Positions 47,016 through 55,959 of a DNA stretch of 64,000 nucleotides are shown in pieces. The first letter of the stretch is position 1. The number at the start of each line of letters is the position of its first letter. This stretch comes from Streptococcus himalayensis (GTDB taxonomy: Bacteria > Bacillota > Bacilli > Lactobacillales > Streptococcaceae). Under the pieces are notes generated by a model. That model was not told the DNA's origin and made no database searches. It saw nothing but the letters and a program-made list of their open reading frames with translations. Both the position numbers and the translations under genes were made by a program. Location: assembly GCF_001708305.1 (NCBI RefSeq), contig NZ_CP016953.1, positions 8,501-72,500 on the forward strand, read 5' to 3'.

Positions 47016-49688
47016 CTAATCCACTGATTTTAAAGCTTCTAACATATCTAAGCGTTTCAAGCGTCGGTTTACCAGTAATCCCAACATCAACAAAATACTA
47101 CTGATTACCAATAAAGGCAAGACATACACTTCCCAAGAAACAGTCGTTGGAAACAAGGTCGTATTTGAGCTGATCATGGAAAGAAGCACTTGGTGCAACA
47201 CACGCCCGCCCAGCAAACCTACAAGCATCCCAAGTATCGATAACACGATAGTCTCTCGATAGATGTAGAGCGTGACTTCCTGATGGTAAAAGCCCAGTAC
47301 TTTTATTGTAGATAGCTCACGAATGCGTTCTGCTACATTGATGGTTGTCAAATTATACAAAATCACCAAGCCGAGTAAAATGGACAAGATGATGAGAATC
47401 ATCATGACAGCCGTTAGAGAGCTTACGATGGTACGCAGCTGACTGACCAGACTTGTATTTTGCACAACTGCCGCTACCTTATCAAGCTTCAAAAGCTCAC
47501 TGCTGACTTGCTGGATGGCTGCTTCTGTTTGATTGGCTAGCGTCACAAAATAAGCATTTGATTGATAGGTTTCTCCTGTCAATGCTTCAAAATAATCAGC
47601 TGTCATATACAAAAAATGGCCTGTGTATAGTTCCGTAATTCCTGCTATTTTTAGCTTGAGAGGTTTCCCTTGGTAGGTGAGAGGGAGCCAGTCGCCAACG
47701 TCTACTTGATAGAGTTGTGCCAGTCTGGTCGAGATAATCACGCCATCATCGCTTAATGTCAAGGGCTTTTGATTGCTGGCTCTCAAGGTTACAAAATCTG
47801 CCAACTTTTCTACATCCCTTGTAACTACCCATGATAAAGTCTGCTCTTCTTTTACACCCGTAATCTCTTGCTGAGTAGTTTCATAGCGAATCGGCAGAGT
47901 AGCCCGAATGTCTGAAGGCCAGTTCTCTATTTGCTCATCAGAGGATTTTGCCACAGCAATCACATCATAGGTCAAGAGCTTACCAAACTGCAAGTCCGCC
48001 ACTTCTGAGATAGAACTCCGAATGCCTAGACCAGCGAATAAAAGAGCAACAGAACCTGCAACACCGATAATCGTCATCAGCATTCGCTGCTTATAACGGA
48101 ATATATTACGCGCCGTGACCTTTTGATGAAAGGACAATCGGCTCCACAACCAAGCCCATTTTTCTAACCAAATGTTTGAGCCTGCAACTGGAGGCTTGGC
48201 CTGAAGCAAGCGAGCTGGCTCTTCAACCACATCTCGTCGTGCTACCAGATAAGCTGGAAAAACCGCCGACAAGAGCGAAAAGCCCAAGGACAGCAATAAA
48301 TAGCTAGGGTAGAAATGAACTGCCGAAGGACCTAAGACCGTTCGCTCGGTGACAATCCGATCGATTACCGGAGAGAGGTAGAAATTTCCCAAAAACACTC
48401 CAACCACCGTGCCGGTGAAACTAGCAGTGAGACCATAGACCACAAATTTTGCAATGATTTGTCGATTGCTATAGCCCAAGGCCTTGAAAATCCCAGCATG
48501 GGAACGTTCTTCGTCTACAAAACGCGTCATCGTTGTAAAAGTCACCAAGGCCGCCACCAGATAGAGAACCAGTGGAAAAAGATTTCCCACCGCTCTAATG
48601 CTCGTTTTAGCATTGTTAAAAATCATATAGCCATTTCCACCTGCCAGACTAGAGCGAGTATAGACTTGATAGGTTGGTTGTTTTAGGCTATCAATCTCTG
48701 CTTGGGCTTTTGATAAGCGCTTTTCTTCGGCTGCTAATTTGTGACTTGCTTCTTTTCGCCTTGCTTCAAATTTTTCCTTCGCTGCTGTTAAGGGCTTAGC
48801 TTGGGGACTATCGAGCGTCACACCAATCGCTCTGAGCTGGGTTTCTTGTTCTTGCAGCTCTTGTTCGCCTTTTTTTAAGTCAATTTTAGCAGTTTCTAAG
48901 GCTTTTTTGCCTTGATCCAGCTCTTTTTGGGCAGCTTGTTTTATCGCAGCTAGCCGCCTTTCTCCCTTACATTCTAAAAGTTTGGTGAGCGTATTTTTGG
49001 CTTCTTTTATGTTTTTCTCAGATTTCTCACTATCATAGGCTTCCCCTTGTAAATCCTTTCTCCTCAATCGTGCAATGGTCGGCGTCTCATGTTCAAAATC
49101 CTCTGCAAGGATTACCCCATAGCCTGTCAAATCCCCTGCACCGACACTAGACATTCCCAGATGATGAGTATCCCAGATTTCTGAAGAATGGACGAAGCCA
49201 GTCACTCGAAAAGTCTCTGACCTCAGTAGCTTTTGATCCTTTTTTTGTGAAAATGAAATCGTATCTCCCAGCTGATAATCTCCTTGTAAAGGACTGAGCA
49301 AGGCAATCTCACCTGATTTTTCTGGCAATTTTCCCTTCATCAACTGAAATTGAGAGATATTTTTAGGCTTTGAAAAGAGACGAAAGGCTTTGTCGGTCTT
49401 CCCCACCGTGACATCCGCCAAGTGACCGTACTCCACCTCTGAGCCTTTCACATCGGATAATTCCTCCATATCCTCTTGACTAAAGCCGTAGCTGGCTATC
49501 ACAGCCAAATCCATGGTTCGATATTGATTCAGATAGGCTTGGGCAGACTGCTGCATATTTAGGGGTGTAGTCTTTAATCCAACCAGTGTCATAGAGCCAA
49601 TCATCATCAAACTAAAAATAGAGAGAAATCTCCCTAGGGAAGAGGTAATGGCTTGGCGTAAATCTTTATGGTATGTCTTTTTTGCCAT
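47016..49688 (-). CDS. FtsX-family ABC transporter permease with coiled-coil extracellular domain
   Basis: The 890-residue protein has an N-terminal membrane helix, a large extracellular region with a coiled coil (about residues 230-340, rich in K, E, Q and A), then two FtsX/MacB permease modules (about 370-500 and 760-890). It resembles streptococcal exporter permeases involved in stress or antimicrobial-peptide resistance; the substrate is unknown. The in-frame GTG two codons upstream overlaps the ribosome site AGGAGG, so the ATG at 49688 is the start. It follows its ATPase gene by 9 bp. No two-component system lies beside it. Confidence 0.9.
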   Translation of the reverse strand: MAKKTYHKDLRQAITSSLGRFLSIFSLMMIGSMTLVGLKTTPLNMQQSAQAYLNQYRTMDLAVIASYGFSQEDMEELSDVKGSEVEYGHLADVTVGKTDKAFRLFSKPKNISQFQLMKGKLPEKSGEIALLSPLQGDYQLGDTISFSQKKDQKLLRSETFRVTGFVHSSEIWDTHHLGMSSVGAGDLTGYGVILAEDFEHETPTIARLRRKDLQGEAYDSEKSEKNIKEAKNTLTKLLECKGERRLAAIKQAAQKELDQGKKALETAKIDLKKGEQELQEQETQLRAIGVTLDSPQAKPLTAAKEKFEARRKEASHKLAAEEKRLSKAQAEIDSLKQPTYQVYTRSSLAGGNGYMIFNNAKTSIRAVGNLFPLVLYLVAALVTFTTMTRFVDEERSHAGIFKALGYSNRQIIAKFVVYGLTASFTGTVVGVFLGNFYLSPVIDRIVTERTVLGPSAVHFYPSYLLLSLGFSLLSAVFPAYLVARRDVVEEPARLLQAKPPVAGSNIWLEKWAWLWSRLSFHQKVTARNIFRYKQRMLMTIIGVAGSVALLFAGLGIRSSISEVADLQFGKLLTYDVIAVAKSSDEQIENWPSDIRATLPIRYETTQQEITGVKEEQTLSWVVTRDVEKLADFVTLRASNQKPLTLSDDGVIISTRLAQLYQVDVGDWLPLTYQGKPLKLKIAGITELYTGHFLYMTADYFEALTGETYQSNAYFVTLANQTEAAIQQVSSELLKLDKVAAVVQNTSLVSQLRTIVSSLTAVMMILIILSILLGLVILYNLTTINVAERIRELSTIKVLGFYHQEVTLYIYRETIVLSILGMLVGLLGGRVLHQVLLSMISSNTTLFPTTVSWEVYVLPLLVISSILLMLGLLVNRRLKRLDMLEALKSVD

Positions 49689-49697
49689 TCGCACCTC

Positions 49698-50399
49698 CTA
49701 ATATTCCAAGGTCAAAATATCCGCTGGATGTTCCTGTAATTCGACCGACTGAACCGTCGCGTCTCTCATCCGAATAATCCGATCTGCAATGGCAGCTAGC
49801 GCCGCATTGTGCGTCACAATGATAACCGTCGCTCCTTCTTTTCGTGACATATCTTGGAGAATCTGGAGAACTTGCTTGCCAGTCTGATAGTCCAAAGCCC
49901 CAGTTGGTTCATCACAAAGAAGCATTTTAGGACGTTTAGCCACTGCACGCGCAATAGCCACCCGTTGCTGCTCACCGCCCGATAATTGGGCAGGAAAATT
50001 ATTCATCCGATGGCTTAAACCAACCTTCTTTAATATTTCTAAAACATCCATGCCATTAGAAACCAGCTCTGTAGCTAACTCCACATTTTCCTTGGCTGTG
50101 AGATTAGCCACCAGATTATAAAACTGAAATACAAAACCAACGTCTGCTCGGCGATAGGCCGTTCGCTCGCGGTCCGTCAAAGAGGCAATATTCACCCCAT
50201 CAATCCACACTTCTCCCTCATCGCAATAATCCATTCCCCCAAGAATATTGAGCAAGGTTGATTTCCCGGCACCTGACGAGCCTAAGACCACGACCAACTC
50301 TCCTTTTTCAATATCAAACGATACCTCCTTGTTGGCAGAAATTGTCATTTCTCCCATTTGGTAATGCTTACCAAGTCCCCTCACTTCTATATAGGCCAT
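49698..50399 (-). CDS. ABC transporter ATP-binding protein (MacB/LolD type)
   Basis: The 233-residue ATPase has Walker A GSSGAGKS near residue 42, signature LSGGEQQR near 141 and Walker [12 protein letters not shown] near 160, all typical of the LolD/MacB group that partners FtsX-type permeases. It is co-transcribed with the large permease gene directly downstream. Promoter TTGCAA-17-TATACT is at 50456-50484. Confidence 0.93.
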   Translation of the reverse strand: MAYIEVRGLGKHYQMGEMTISANKEVSFDIEKGELVVVLGSSGAGKSTLLNILGGMDYCDEGEVWIDGVNIASLTDRERTAYRRADVGFVFQFYNLVANLTAKENVELATELVSNGMDVLEILKKVGLSHRMNNFPAQLSGGEQQRVAIARAVAKRPKMLLCDEPTGALDYQTGKQVLQILQDMSRKEGATVIIVTHNAALAAIADRIIRMRDATVQSVELQEHPADILTLEY

Positions 50400-50455
50400 G
50401 TAGTCACTCTTTCTTCCTATTTCTCCAGAAAAGTCTGTTTCGCTTCTCTACTATC

Positions 50456-50533
50456 AGTATAGCCTTCTAGGATAAAAATTGCAATGATTGGGGTAGAATT
50501 TCCAATTTTTTATATATAAAGATAACTGTTATC
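50456..50533 (-). promoter_or_regulatory. Promoter and upstream palindrome of the FtsX-type exporter
   Basis: On the minus strand TTGCAA (50484-50479), a 17-nt spacer and TATACT (50461-50456). About 37 bp upstream of the -35 box lies the perfect 13-bp palindrome GATAACTGTTATC (50521-50533), a plausible activator or repressor site. A 156-bp region around it has no gene. Confidence 0.65.
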
Positions 50534-50608
50534 CCTGTTTTTAAAAAAAGGATAGAGGGATACAGGACAATTCAAAAATCTGCTTTCCTTATTTTTCTAT
50601 ACATAAAT

Positions 50609-50640
50609 AAAAGGAATTGAGCTTCGTCCAATTCCTTTTA
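50609..50640 (-). terminator. Terminator overlapping the antiporter stop codon
   Basis: AAAAGGAATTG and CAATTCCTTTT are perfect 11-bp arms. The TAA stop of the antiporter lies at the hairpin base. Confidence 0.9.
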
Positions 50641-52692
50641 GTGATTTCTGGTATAATTTAGCACATCGTAAGGCAGGGTGTTGATGACTTCTTTTAAAGA
50701 GTAATTTTCCAAATTATTGACATTTTGCCGCAAGCGTTTGGCATAACTTGGGGAGATTAACTTTTGTTCTTCATATTCAAAAATCAATTTTCGCTCCAAA
50801 TAATAGCCCCGCAGCATTTCCTCAATATTGGTGGGCTTCAAGCGCGTGATAACCCGTTCGATAAAGGCACCGCTTCCGATAATAGCTGTCTTCCGAATCC
50901 GAGAATCCTGCAAAAAACTAATCAAGGAATTCTTATAAATTCCCTTTAAATGCTCCAAACTCTCAATAATGACTTCCGTGTTTGCCAGATACAATTCTGC
51001 AATAGCTTCGGCTTCTTCTTTATTCACATAGCCTTGCTCTTTTTGCATAAGGGAACGAAAACCAGAGCCAAAGGTTACGATTTCATGCAAAGCAAAGCGA
51101 AAGACACGCCAAAAGACAATCAAGAAATAGGTAAAACGAGACACCAAGGTCCGATTGATCCGTTGCTCCATCGTTCTTAGATACCGCTGATAGAGATGGT
51201 AGGCACGGTTGCTCATATTCCCTTCCTCATAGGCCTGTTCTAACCCATCATTTTCGATACTAAGAATGAGAAGCTGGAGGCTCGCTAAATCCTTGCGAAC
51301 CGTTCGATCCTCTTGCTCGACAATCAGATTTTCAATTCTCCCTTGGTAATTGTCAATCGCTGCATATAAAGGACCTTTGAGTTTGGTGCTTTTCAGCTCC
51401 TCTTCCAGTTCTAACACTACATCATTTAAAATCGCAATGTGCATCAGATAATCCGAAGATTCTTCCTTGTCTTCTGATAAACGAGGCAAGACCACTAAAC
51501 CAAGCAAGAAACTCAACATGGTCACCCCCGCCACTAAAAAGAGCAGGAGCGGATAATCCTGTTCAAGACTTGTAGGTATCAAAAGAATAGTCGCAATAGA
51601 CACCGTTCCCTTGACCCCTGAAAAAGTCAAAATCAAAATATCCTTCACATAATTTCCCATTCTCTTCTTGAGCCGTGCCCCTCGAGTGAGGTAGAAAGCA
51701 TAAATCATAACAAAACGAATGGCGAATAAAACAGCTGTTAAAAGGACAATCGTCACGACCAAAAAAAGGTTGTCATAAATCGGACTGCGTAAGATAGGTG
51801 CAGCAATCATCTGCAATTCCATGCCTAAAATGACAAAGACCGAACCATTAAGCATAAATGCAATGGTCTGCCAAACTGTATCCGTTACCGTATCCACTTG
51901 TGCTTCTAAAAGCGTAATTTTCTTAAAACGGCTAGCTTTGAAAATCCCAGCAACGACCACGGCAATAATCCCTGAAACATGAATTTCTTCTGCCAGAAAG
52001 AAGGTCAGTAAGGGCAAGCTAAGCTCAAGAAGCAGTTCTCCAGCAATATCCGAGGCACGAACATTGAGAAGCGATTGTTGCAGCTGACGATTTAAAAAGG
52101 CAGATAAGGCCCCAATGGCAAAACCACCAAGGATGGATAATAGCAATGATACACTAGCTTTTCCTAGGGAAAAATTGCCTGTTGTCCATGCGGCTAGAGC
52201 CACTTGAAAAGCAACCAAGCCACTTGCATCATTTAAAAGCCCCTCTCCTTTGAGGATATTTTCCACCCGCTTGGGAAATGAAAATCGCTCCGATAGGGAA
52301 GTAAAAGCTACTAAATCTGTCGGCCCCAAAGCTGCCCCAACTGCCAAACAAGCAGCAAGAGGGAGGACCAGCCACAAACGATGGGCTAAAAACCCTAAAC
52401 TCAAGGTTGAAACAAAAATCACTGGAAAAATCAAAAACAGCACAATTTTCCAGTGCTTCAAAATGCTTGTAATATCACTTTCTTCTGCTTCGCGAAAAAG
52501 AAGGGGGCCAATAACCAAGGCCAGAAAAACTTCCGTATCCAGATGAAATTTTCCCTGTGGTGTACAAAAACCAATGAGAATTCCTAATAAAATTTGGATA
52601 AGAGGCAAGGGAAATCGCGGAAACAATTTATTGGTCGCATTTGACACAATCAAAACGAGCAGAAAGATTAACGCATAAAAAAGTAGACTCAT
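50638..52692 (-). CDS. Na+/H+ antiporter (CPA1/NhaP type)
   Basis: The 684-residue membrane protein exchanges sodium (or potassium) for protons. About 12 helices occupy residues 1-410. The conserved acidic region GAALGPTDLVAFTSL and GEGLLNDASGLVAF supplies the ion-binding aspartates. The last 270 residues are a charged cytoplasmic tail. It starts 11 bp after the small coiled-coil gene and is the last gene of the mnmL operon. Ion specificity is inferred from the family. Confidence 0.92.
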   Translation of the reverse strand: MSLLFYALIFLLVLIVSNATNKLFPRFPLPLIQILLGILIGFCTPQGKFHLDTEVFLALVIGPLLFREAEESDITSILKHWKIVLFLIFPVIFVSTLSLGFLAHRLWLVLPLAACLAVGAALGPTDLVAFTSLSERFSFPKRVENILKGEGLLNDASGLVAFQVALAAWTTGNFSLGKASVSLLLSILGGFAIGALSAFLNRQLQQSLLNVRASDIAGELLLELSLPLLTFFLAEEIHVSGIIAVVVAGIFKASRFKKITLLEAQVDTVTDTVWQTIAFMLNGSVFVILGMELQMIAAPILRSPIYDNLFLVVTIVLLTAVLFAIRFVMIYAFYLTRGARLKKRMGNYVKDILILTFSGVKGTVSIATILLIPTSLEQDYPLLLFLVAGVTMLSFLLGLVVLPRLSEDKEESSDYLMHIAILNDVVLELEEELKSTKLKGPLYAAIDNYQGRIENLIVEQEDRTVRKDLASLQLLILSIENDGLEQAYEEGNMSNRAYHLYQRYLRTMEQRINRTLVSRFTYFLIVFWRVFRFALHEIVTFGSGFRSLMQKEQGYVNKEEAEAIAELYLANTEVIIESLEHLKGIYKNSLISFLQDSRIRKTAIIGSGAFIERVITRLKPTNIEEMLRGYYLERKLIFEYEEQKLISPSYAKRLRQNVNNLENYSLKEVINTLPYDVLNYTRNH

Positions 52693-52703
52693 CGACTACC
52701 TCC

Positions 52704-52958
52704 TTATCGTTCGTTGCAACACTTTTCAAATAAGAGTTTTTGTTCAGAGATTTTTCGGTCAATTTTGGAAACATCTCGGTGCTCGATTTGTTTTTGGCAC
52801 CGTTCCATTTCAAGACTGACCAACTTCTGTTTAATTTTGACCATTTTTTTACTTAAATGGGCATCATCAAATTTTTTGGCAAGCTGCTCACCAGCATCTG
52901 ATTCCAGATACTTACTTCGCAGTGTGTCTAATTTTTCCTGTAAATATTTTTTATCCAT
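52704..52958 (-). CDS. Small coiled-coil protein of unknown function
   Basis: This is an 84-residue, highly charged helical protein (MDKKYLQEKLDTLRSKYLESD...), with heptad-like spacing throughout and a C-terminal FEKCCNER. There is no signal or membrane segment. It overlaps the end of mnmM by 8 bp and precedes the antiporter by 11 bp, so it is translated from the mnmL operon. I recognise no family. Convincing operon packing and a clean start support it as real. Confidence 0.75.
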   Translation of the reverse strand: MDKKYLQEKLDTLRSKYLESDAGEQLAKKFDDAHLSKKMVKIKQKLVSLEMERCQKQIEHRDVSKIDRKISEQKLLFEKCCNER

Positions 52959-53508
52959 GATTGTATTCCTTTAATTTTTCAAGCATGAGTAAGAAAGGTG
53001 GGTGATTGATTTGGTTGAGGGTTTGATAAATCGTCACGGTAAATTCTCGTTGTGGTAGCTGAGACACAAAATCAAGCACTGCATCTCGCTCACAAACACC
53101 TCCCTCATGTCCGTAATAGACCATCATCGCAATTCGCCCACCTAATACCAAGCGTTGACATAATTTTTCAAGTGCGAGAATAGTCGTATTGGGTTGTGTA
53201 ATAATCGATTTGTCTGCACTTGGCAGATAACCCAGATTAAAAATCCCTGCTTTCACCTCTTCTACATAGATATCCAGTTGTTCATGACCTGCTAAAATCA
53301 GCTCAGCATTGGTCAGACCAGCCATTTCTAGACGCGTACGAGTCTGCTCAATCGCTTGTTCCTGAATATCAAATGCAAATACTTTTTTGGCTCTCTCAGC
53401 TAAAAAAAGAGTGTCATGTCCATTGCCCATGGTCGCATCCACCACGATATCTTCCTTGGTGATGACTTCTGCTAAAAACTGATGGGCCATTTCTAATGGT
53501 CTTAACAT
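52951..53508 (-). CDS. mnmM: tRNA 5-aminomethyl-2-thiouridine methyltransferase MnmM (YtqB family)
   Basis: The 185-residue class I SAM methyltransferase carries out the last step to mnm5s2U at wobble position 34 of Lys, Glu and Gln tRNAs in Gram-positive bacteria lacking MnmC. The SAM motif DATMGNGHDT is near residue 25 and the family motif NLGYLPSADKS near 93. It overlaps mnmL by 7 bp, the same pairing as ytqA-ytqB in Bacillus. Function is taken from published work on YtqB/MnmM. Confidence 0.9.
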   Translation of the reverse strand: MLRPLEMAHQFLAEVITKEDIVVDATMGNGHDTLFLAERAKKVFAFDIQEQAIEQTRTRLEMAGLTNAELILAGHEQLDIYVEEVKAGIFNLGYLPSADKSIITQPNTTILALEKLCQRLVLGGRIAMMVYYGHEGGVCERDAVLDFVSQLPQREFTVTIYQTLNQINHPPFLLMLEKLKEYNHG

Positions 53509-54437
53509 ATAAATTTCTGCTCCTTTGCTTTACAGCCTTGGATACTACCACGGCGACGCATTTCGGTTTCAATGGCATTCAGCACTTCCCACTTATTAAG
53601 GCTCCACATTGGTCCAATCAGCATATCGCGCGGTGCATCTCCTGTAATCCGATGAATGACGATATGTTTGGGGATAATTTCTAACTGGTCACAAATAATG
53701 TTCACATATTCTTCTTGGCTGAGCAACTGCAGCCGTCCCTCATGATAATCTCGCTGCATACGCGTATTCGTCATCAAATGAAGCAAGTGTAATTTAATGC
53801 CTTGAATATCATTATCTGTTACGCAACGGCGAACATTTTCAAGCATCATCTCGTGTGTCTCGCCAGGTAAGCCATTAATCAAATGAGAGACAATTTCAAT
53901 CTTAGGAAATTTACGCAATCGTTTCACGGTTTCGACATAGAGTTCATACGAATGAGCCCGGTTAATCAAATCAGATGTTTTTTCAAAGGTTGTCTGAAGC
54001 CCTAACTCCACTGTCACATGCATTCTCTCGGACAATTCTGCCAGATAGGCAATCGTTTCATCTGGTAGACAGTCTGGTCTCGTTCCAATATTGATGCCCA
54101 CTACTCCTGGCTCATTGATAGCCTGCTCATACCGCTCCCGAATAATCTCAACCTTTTCATGCGTATTGGTAAAGTTTTGAAAATAGACCAAATATTTCCG
54201 AACATCTGGCCATTTACGGTGCATGAAATCAATTTCCTTATAAAATTGTTCACGGATAGGCGCATCAGGTGCCACAATCGCATCGCCTGATCCCGACACC
54301 GTACAAAATGTACAGCCTCCTTTTGCCACTGTTCCGTCACGATTTGGACAGTCAAATCCCGCATCAATCGGCACTTTAAAGGTCTTTTCACCAAACAAGG
54401 TCCGATAATAATCATTCAAAGCATTGTAAGATTTCAT
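53502..54437 (-). CDS. mnmL: Radical SAM protein MnmL (YtqA, TIGR01212 family)
   Basis: The 311-residue radical SAM enzyme converts cmnm5s2U towards nm5s2U in tRNA, upstream of MnmM. Cluster cysteines are in FDCPNRDGTVAKGGCTFC (residues about 29, 42 and 45), an unusually wide first spacing typical of this family. The start MKSYNALNDYY at 54437 has no Shine-Dalgarno. The -10 box TAGAAT lies six bases before the ATG, suggesting a leaderless message. It is first gene of mnmL-mnmM-small ORF-antiporter. Confidence 0.9.
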   Translation of the reverse strand: MKSYNALNDYYRTLFGEKTFKVPIDAGFDCPNRDGTVAKGGCTFCTVSGSGDAIVAPDAPIREQFYKEIDFMHRKWPDVRKYLVYFQNFTNTHEKVEIIRERYEQAINEPGVVGINIGTRPDCLPDETIAYLAELSERMHVTVELGLQTTFEKTSDLINRAHSYELYVETVKRLRKFPKIEIVSHLINGLPGETHEMMLENVRRCVTDNDIQGIKLHLLHLMTNTRMQRDYHEGRLQLLSQEEYVNIICDQLEIIPKHIVIHRITGDAPRDMLIGPMWSLNKWEVLNAIETEMRRRGSIQGCKAKEQKFIC

Positions 54438-54443
54438 TCTTAT

Positions 54444-54452
54444 ATTCTACCA
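54444..54452 (-). promoter_or_regulatory. mnmL extended -10 promoter at the start codon
   Basis: On the minus strand TGG then TAGAAT (54449-54444), an extended -10 box, is followed by six bases (ATAAGA) and the ATG. The -35 region is poor. It abuts the tail of the PAP2 terminator. Confidence 0.5.
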
Positions 54453-54462
54453 CAAAATGAAA

Positions 54463-54503
54463 AAATAAGGTAAATTGGATGTTGCCCATCCATTCTACCC
54501 TAT
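54463..54503 (-). terminator. Terminator of ribU-PAP2
   Basis: On the minus strand AATAGGGTAGAATGGATG pairs with CATCCAATTTACCTTATT, followed by a run of T. Confidence 0.85.
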
Positions 54504-54505
54504 TT

Positions 54506-55156
54506 TTATGACTGTTTGCGTGTAAAGCGGCGTTTAAAGCGCCATTCATCGTAAAAAGGATACTCTAGGCACAAGACACCAAAACCAAGTAAGGCACCAC
54601 CCAGCACATCGCTGGGATAATGCACCCCTAGATAGACCCGAGACACTAAGACAATGCCTATCAAAAGAAGACACATTCCTTGCATCAAATAGCGTAGCGG
54701 TTTCTTCTGAATGCGTTGATACATCACCACGATTAAACTTCCAAAGACCAAGGTTGCAGCCAAGGAATGCCCACTCGGAAACGAGAAACCTGTCTCTTGA
54801 ACCAAATGAGAAATACTCGGTCTCGGTCGCTGGTAGACCTGCTTTAGTAAGCTCACTAAAAGACCAGAAAGAGCTAGATTTCCTGCCACATATAAGGCTT
54901 CGCTCTGCCAGTTTTTCCAAAGAAAAAATAAAACGAAAATAAGCACCCAAGAAATGATAACAGGTATATTTGCGAGTTGCGTCATCGTGGCAAAAAAATT
55001 CGTCCAAAGCCGAGGTAAATCCCCTCTGATGCCAGCTTGAATCGGCTGATCAATGTTCGTCAACTGCTCTGGATAAAACTTAACGACGTATCCTAAGATG
55101 ACAAAAAGTAAAAGGGCAAACGAGCCCCGTGTTAACCATGTTTGTTTATGCTTCAT
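54506..55156 (-). CDS. PAP2-family membrane phosphatase
   Basis: The 216-residue protein has about six membrane helices and the three phosphatase motifs: KQVYQRPRP, SFPSGHS and SRVYLGVHYPSD. Such enzymes dephosphorylate lipid phosphates, typically undecaprenyl or phosphatidylglycerol phosphates, on the outer face of the membrane. Its ATG lies 11 bp inside the 3' end of ribU, so it is coupled to ribU and placed under the FMN riboswitch. That raises the possibility of a flavin-phosphate substrate, which is inference only. Confidence 0.9.
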   Translation of the reverse strand: MKHKQTWLTRGSFALLLFVILGYVVKFYPEQLTNIDQPIQAGIRGDLPRLWTNFFATMTQLANIPVIISWVLIFVLFFLWKNWQSEALYVAGNLALSGLLVSLLKQVYQRPRPSISHLVQETGFSFPSGHSLAATLVFGSLIVVMYQRIQKKPLRYLMQGMCLLLIGIVLVSRVYLGVHYPSDVLGGALLGFGVLCLEYPFYDEWRFKRRFTRKQS

Positions 55157-55709
55157 ATTGTTTCCACACTGGTTTCAAAAAAAGTTGCACCAACCAAAAA
55201 GCCAAGGCAAAAACCAGTCCCTCAATCATATTAAAAGGAACAACCATTGTCCACAAATAAGTGCCAACACCAATCGTTGCAGCAATGTCAAAACCTGCAA
55301 ACATCGCATACAAGGGGATGGCATAAATCGCATTTAAAAGAACCATCACAAAAGTCAAGACAAGGGTTGCACTGATGCTAGCCAGTACAAATCTTTTTAT
55401 TGTTTGTTGCTTTTTCCACACAAGAGCAAAGACCAATACAAAAGAAGCCATGGCAATCATATTCATGGGTAACCCAATATAGGTGCTCACCCCTTGATTG
55501 TTCAAAACCAACTTCAGCAAGGAACGCAAGAGAACAATCGTCATTGCACTTCTCGTATCCAACATGAGCAAACCTAACAAAATCGGAACAATACTAAAGT
55601 CCAGTCTCAGAAATGGCACTGCTGGCAATATCGGAAAATCAAAGAACATCAATAAAAAAGAAAGTGCTGAAAGAATGGCAATCAAGGCCATTTTTCGTGT
55701 TTTTGTCAT
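55146..55709 (-). CDS. ribU: Riboflavin ECF transporter substrate-binding subunit RibU
   Basis: The 187-residue membrane protein has about six helices and binds riboflavin for uptake with the shared ECF module (EcfA, EcfA', EcfT) encoded elsewhere. The N-terminus MTKTRKMALIAILSALSFLLMFF with FPILPAVPFLRLDFSIVP is the RibU pattern. The start at 55709 is preferred because GGAGG lies 9 nt before it; a TTG 26 codons upstream would run into the riboswitch expression region. The FMN riboswitch upstream confirms the vitamin. Confidence 0.94.
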   Translation of the reverse strand: MTKTRKMALIAILSALSFLLMFFDFPILPAVPFLRLDFSIVPILLGLLMLDTRSAMTIVLLRSLLKLVLNNQGVSTYIGLPMNMIAMASFVLVFALVWKKQQTIKRFVLASISATLVLTFVMVLLNAIYAIPLYAMFAGFDIAATIGVGTYLWTMVVPFNMIEGLVFALAFWLVQLFLKPVWKQYEA

Positions 55710-55800
55710 AAAGGCTTCCTCCAATTTTTCTAAAATCAGAGAAGGCTGAAAGTTAGCCAAAAAGGCTTTCCACTTAGAAAGTTTCAACTATATCTTTCGT

Positions 55801-55908
55801 CTTCTCCCATCCAGACTTTACTGTCGGTTGTGGAATCTCACCACATCAGCTTATGCTCGCGGACTATCACCGCCGGTCGGGAATTGCACCCTGCCCTGAA
55901 GACTCTTT
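55801..55908 (-). promoter_or_regulatory. FMN riboswitch (RFN element)
   Basis: The minus strand contains the conserved blocks in order: TCTTCAGGGCAGGGTG, AATTCCCGACCGGCGGT, AGTCCGCGAGC, GGTGAGATTCC, ACCGACAGT and AGTCTGGATGGGAGAAGA. These are the RFN helices P1-P6. It lies 90 bp before ribU and should shut expression when FMN is plentiful. Between it and ribU, AGCC/GGCT segments can form alternative hairpins, but I see no long T-run, so control of translation is possible. Confidence 0.97.
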
Positions 55909-55909
55909 T

Positions 55910-55938
55910 ATCATACCAAAAAAGACCTGCTCTTGCAA
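55910..55938 (-). promoter_or_regulatory. ribU promoter inside the trmL terminator
   Basis: On the minus strand TTGCAA (55938-55933), a 17-nt spacer and TATGAT (55915-55910). The -35 box lies within the loop and stem of the trmL terminator. Confidence 0.65.
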
Positions 55939-55947
55939 GTCTTTGCT
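55919..55947 (-). terminator. Terminator of trmL
   Basis: AAGAC-TGC and GCA-GTCTT arms with an AAGA loop are followed by TTTT on the minus strand, just after the trmL stop. Confidence 0.8.
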
Positions 55948-55959
55948 ACCCTTCCTCGC

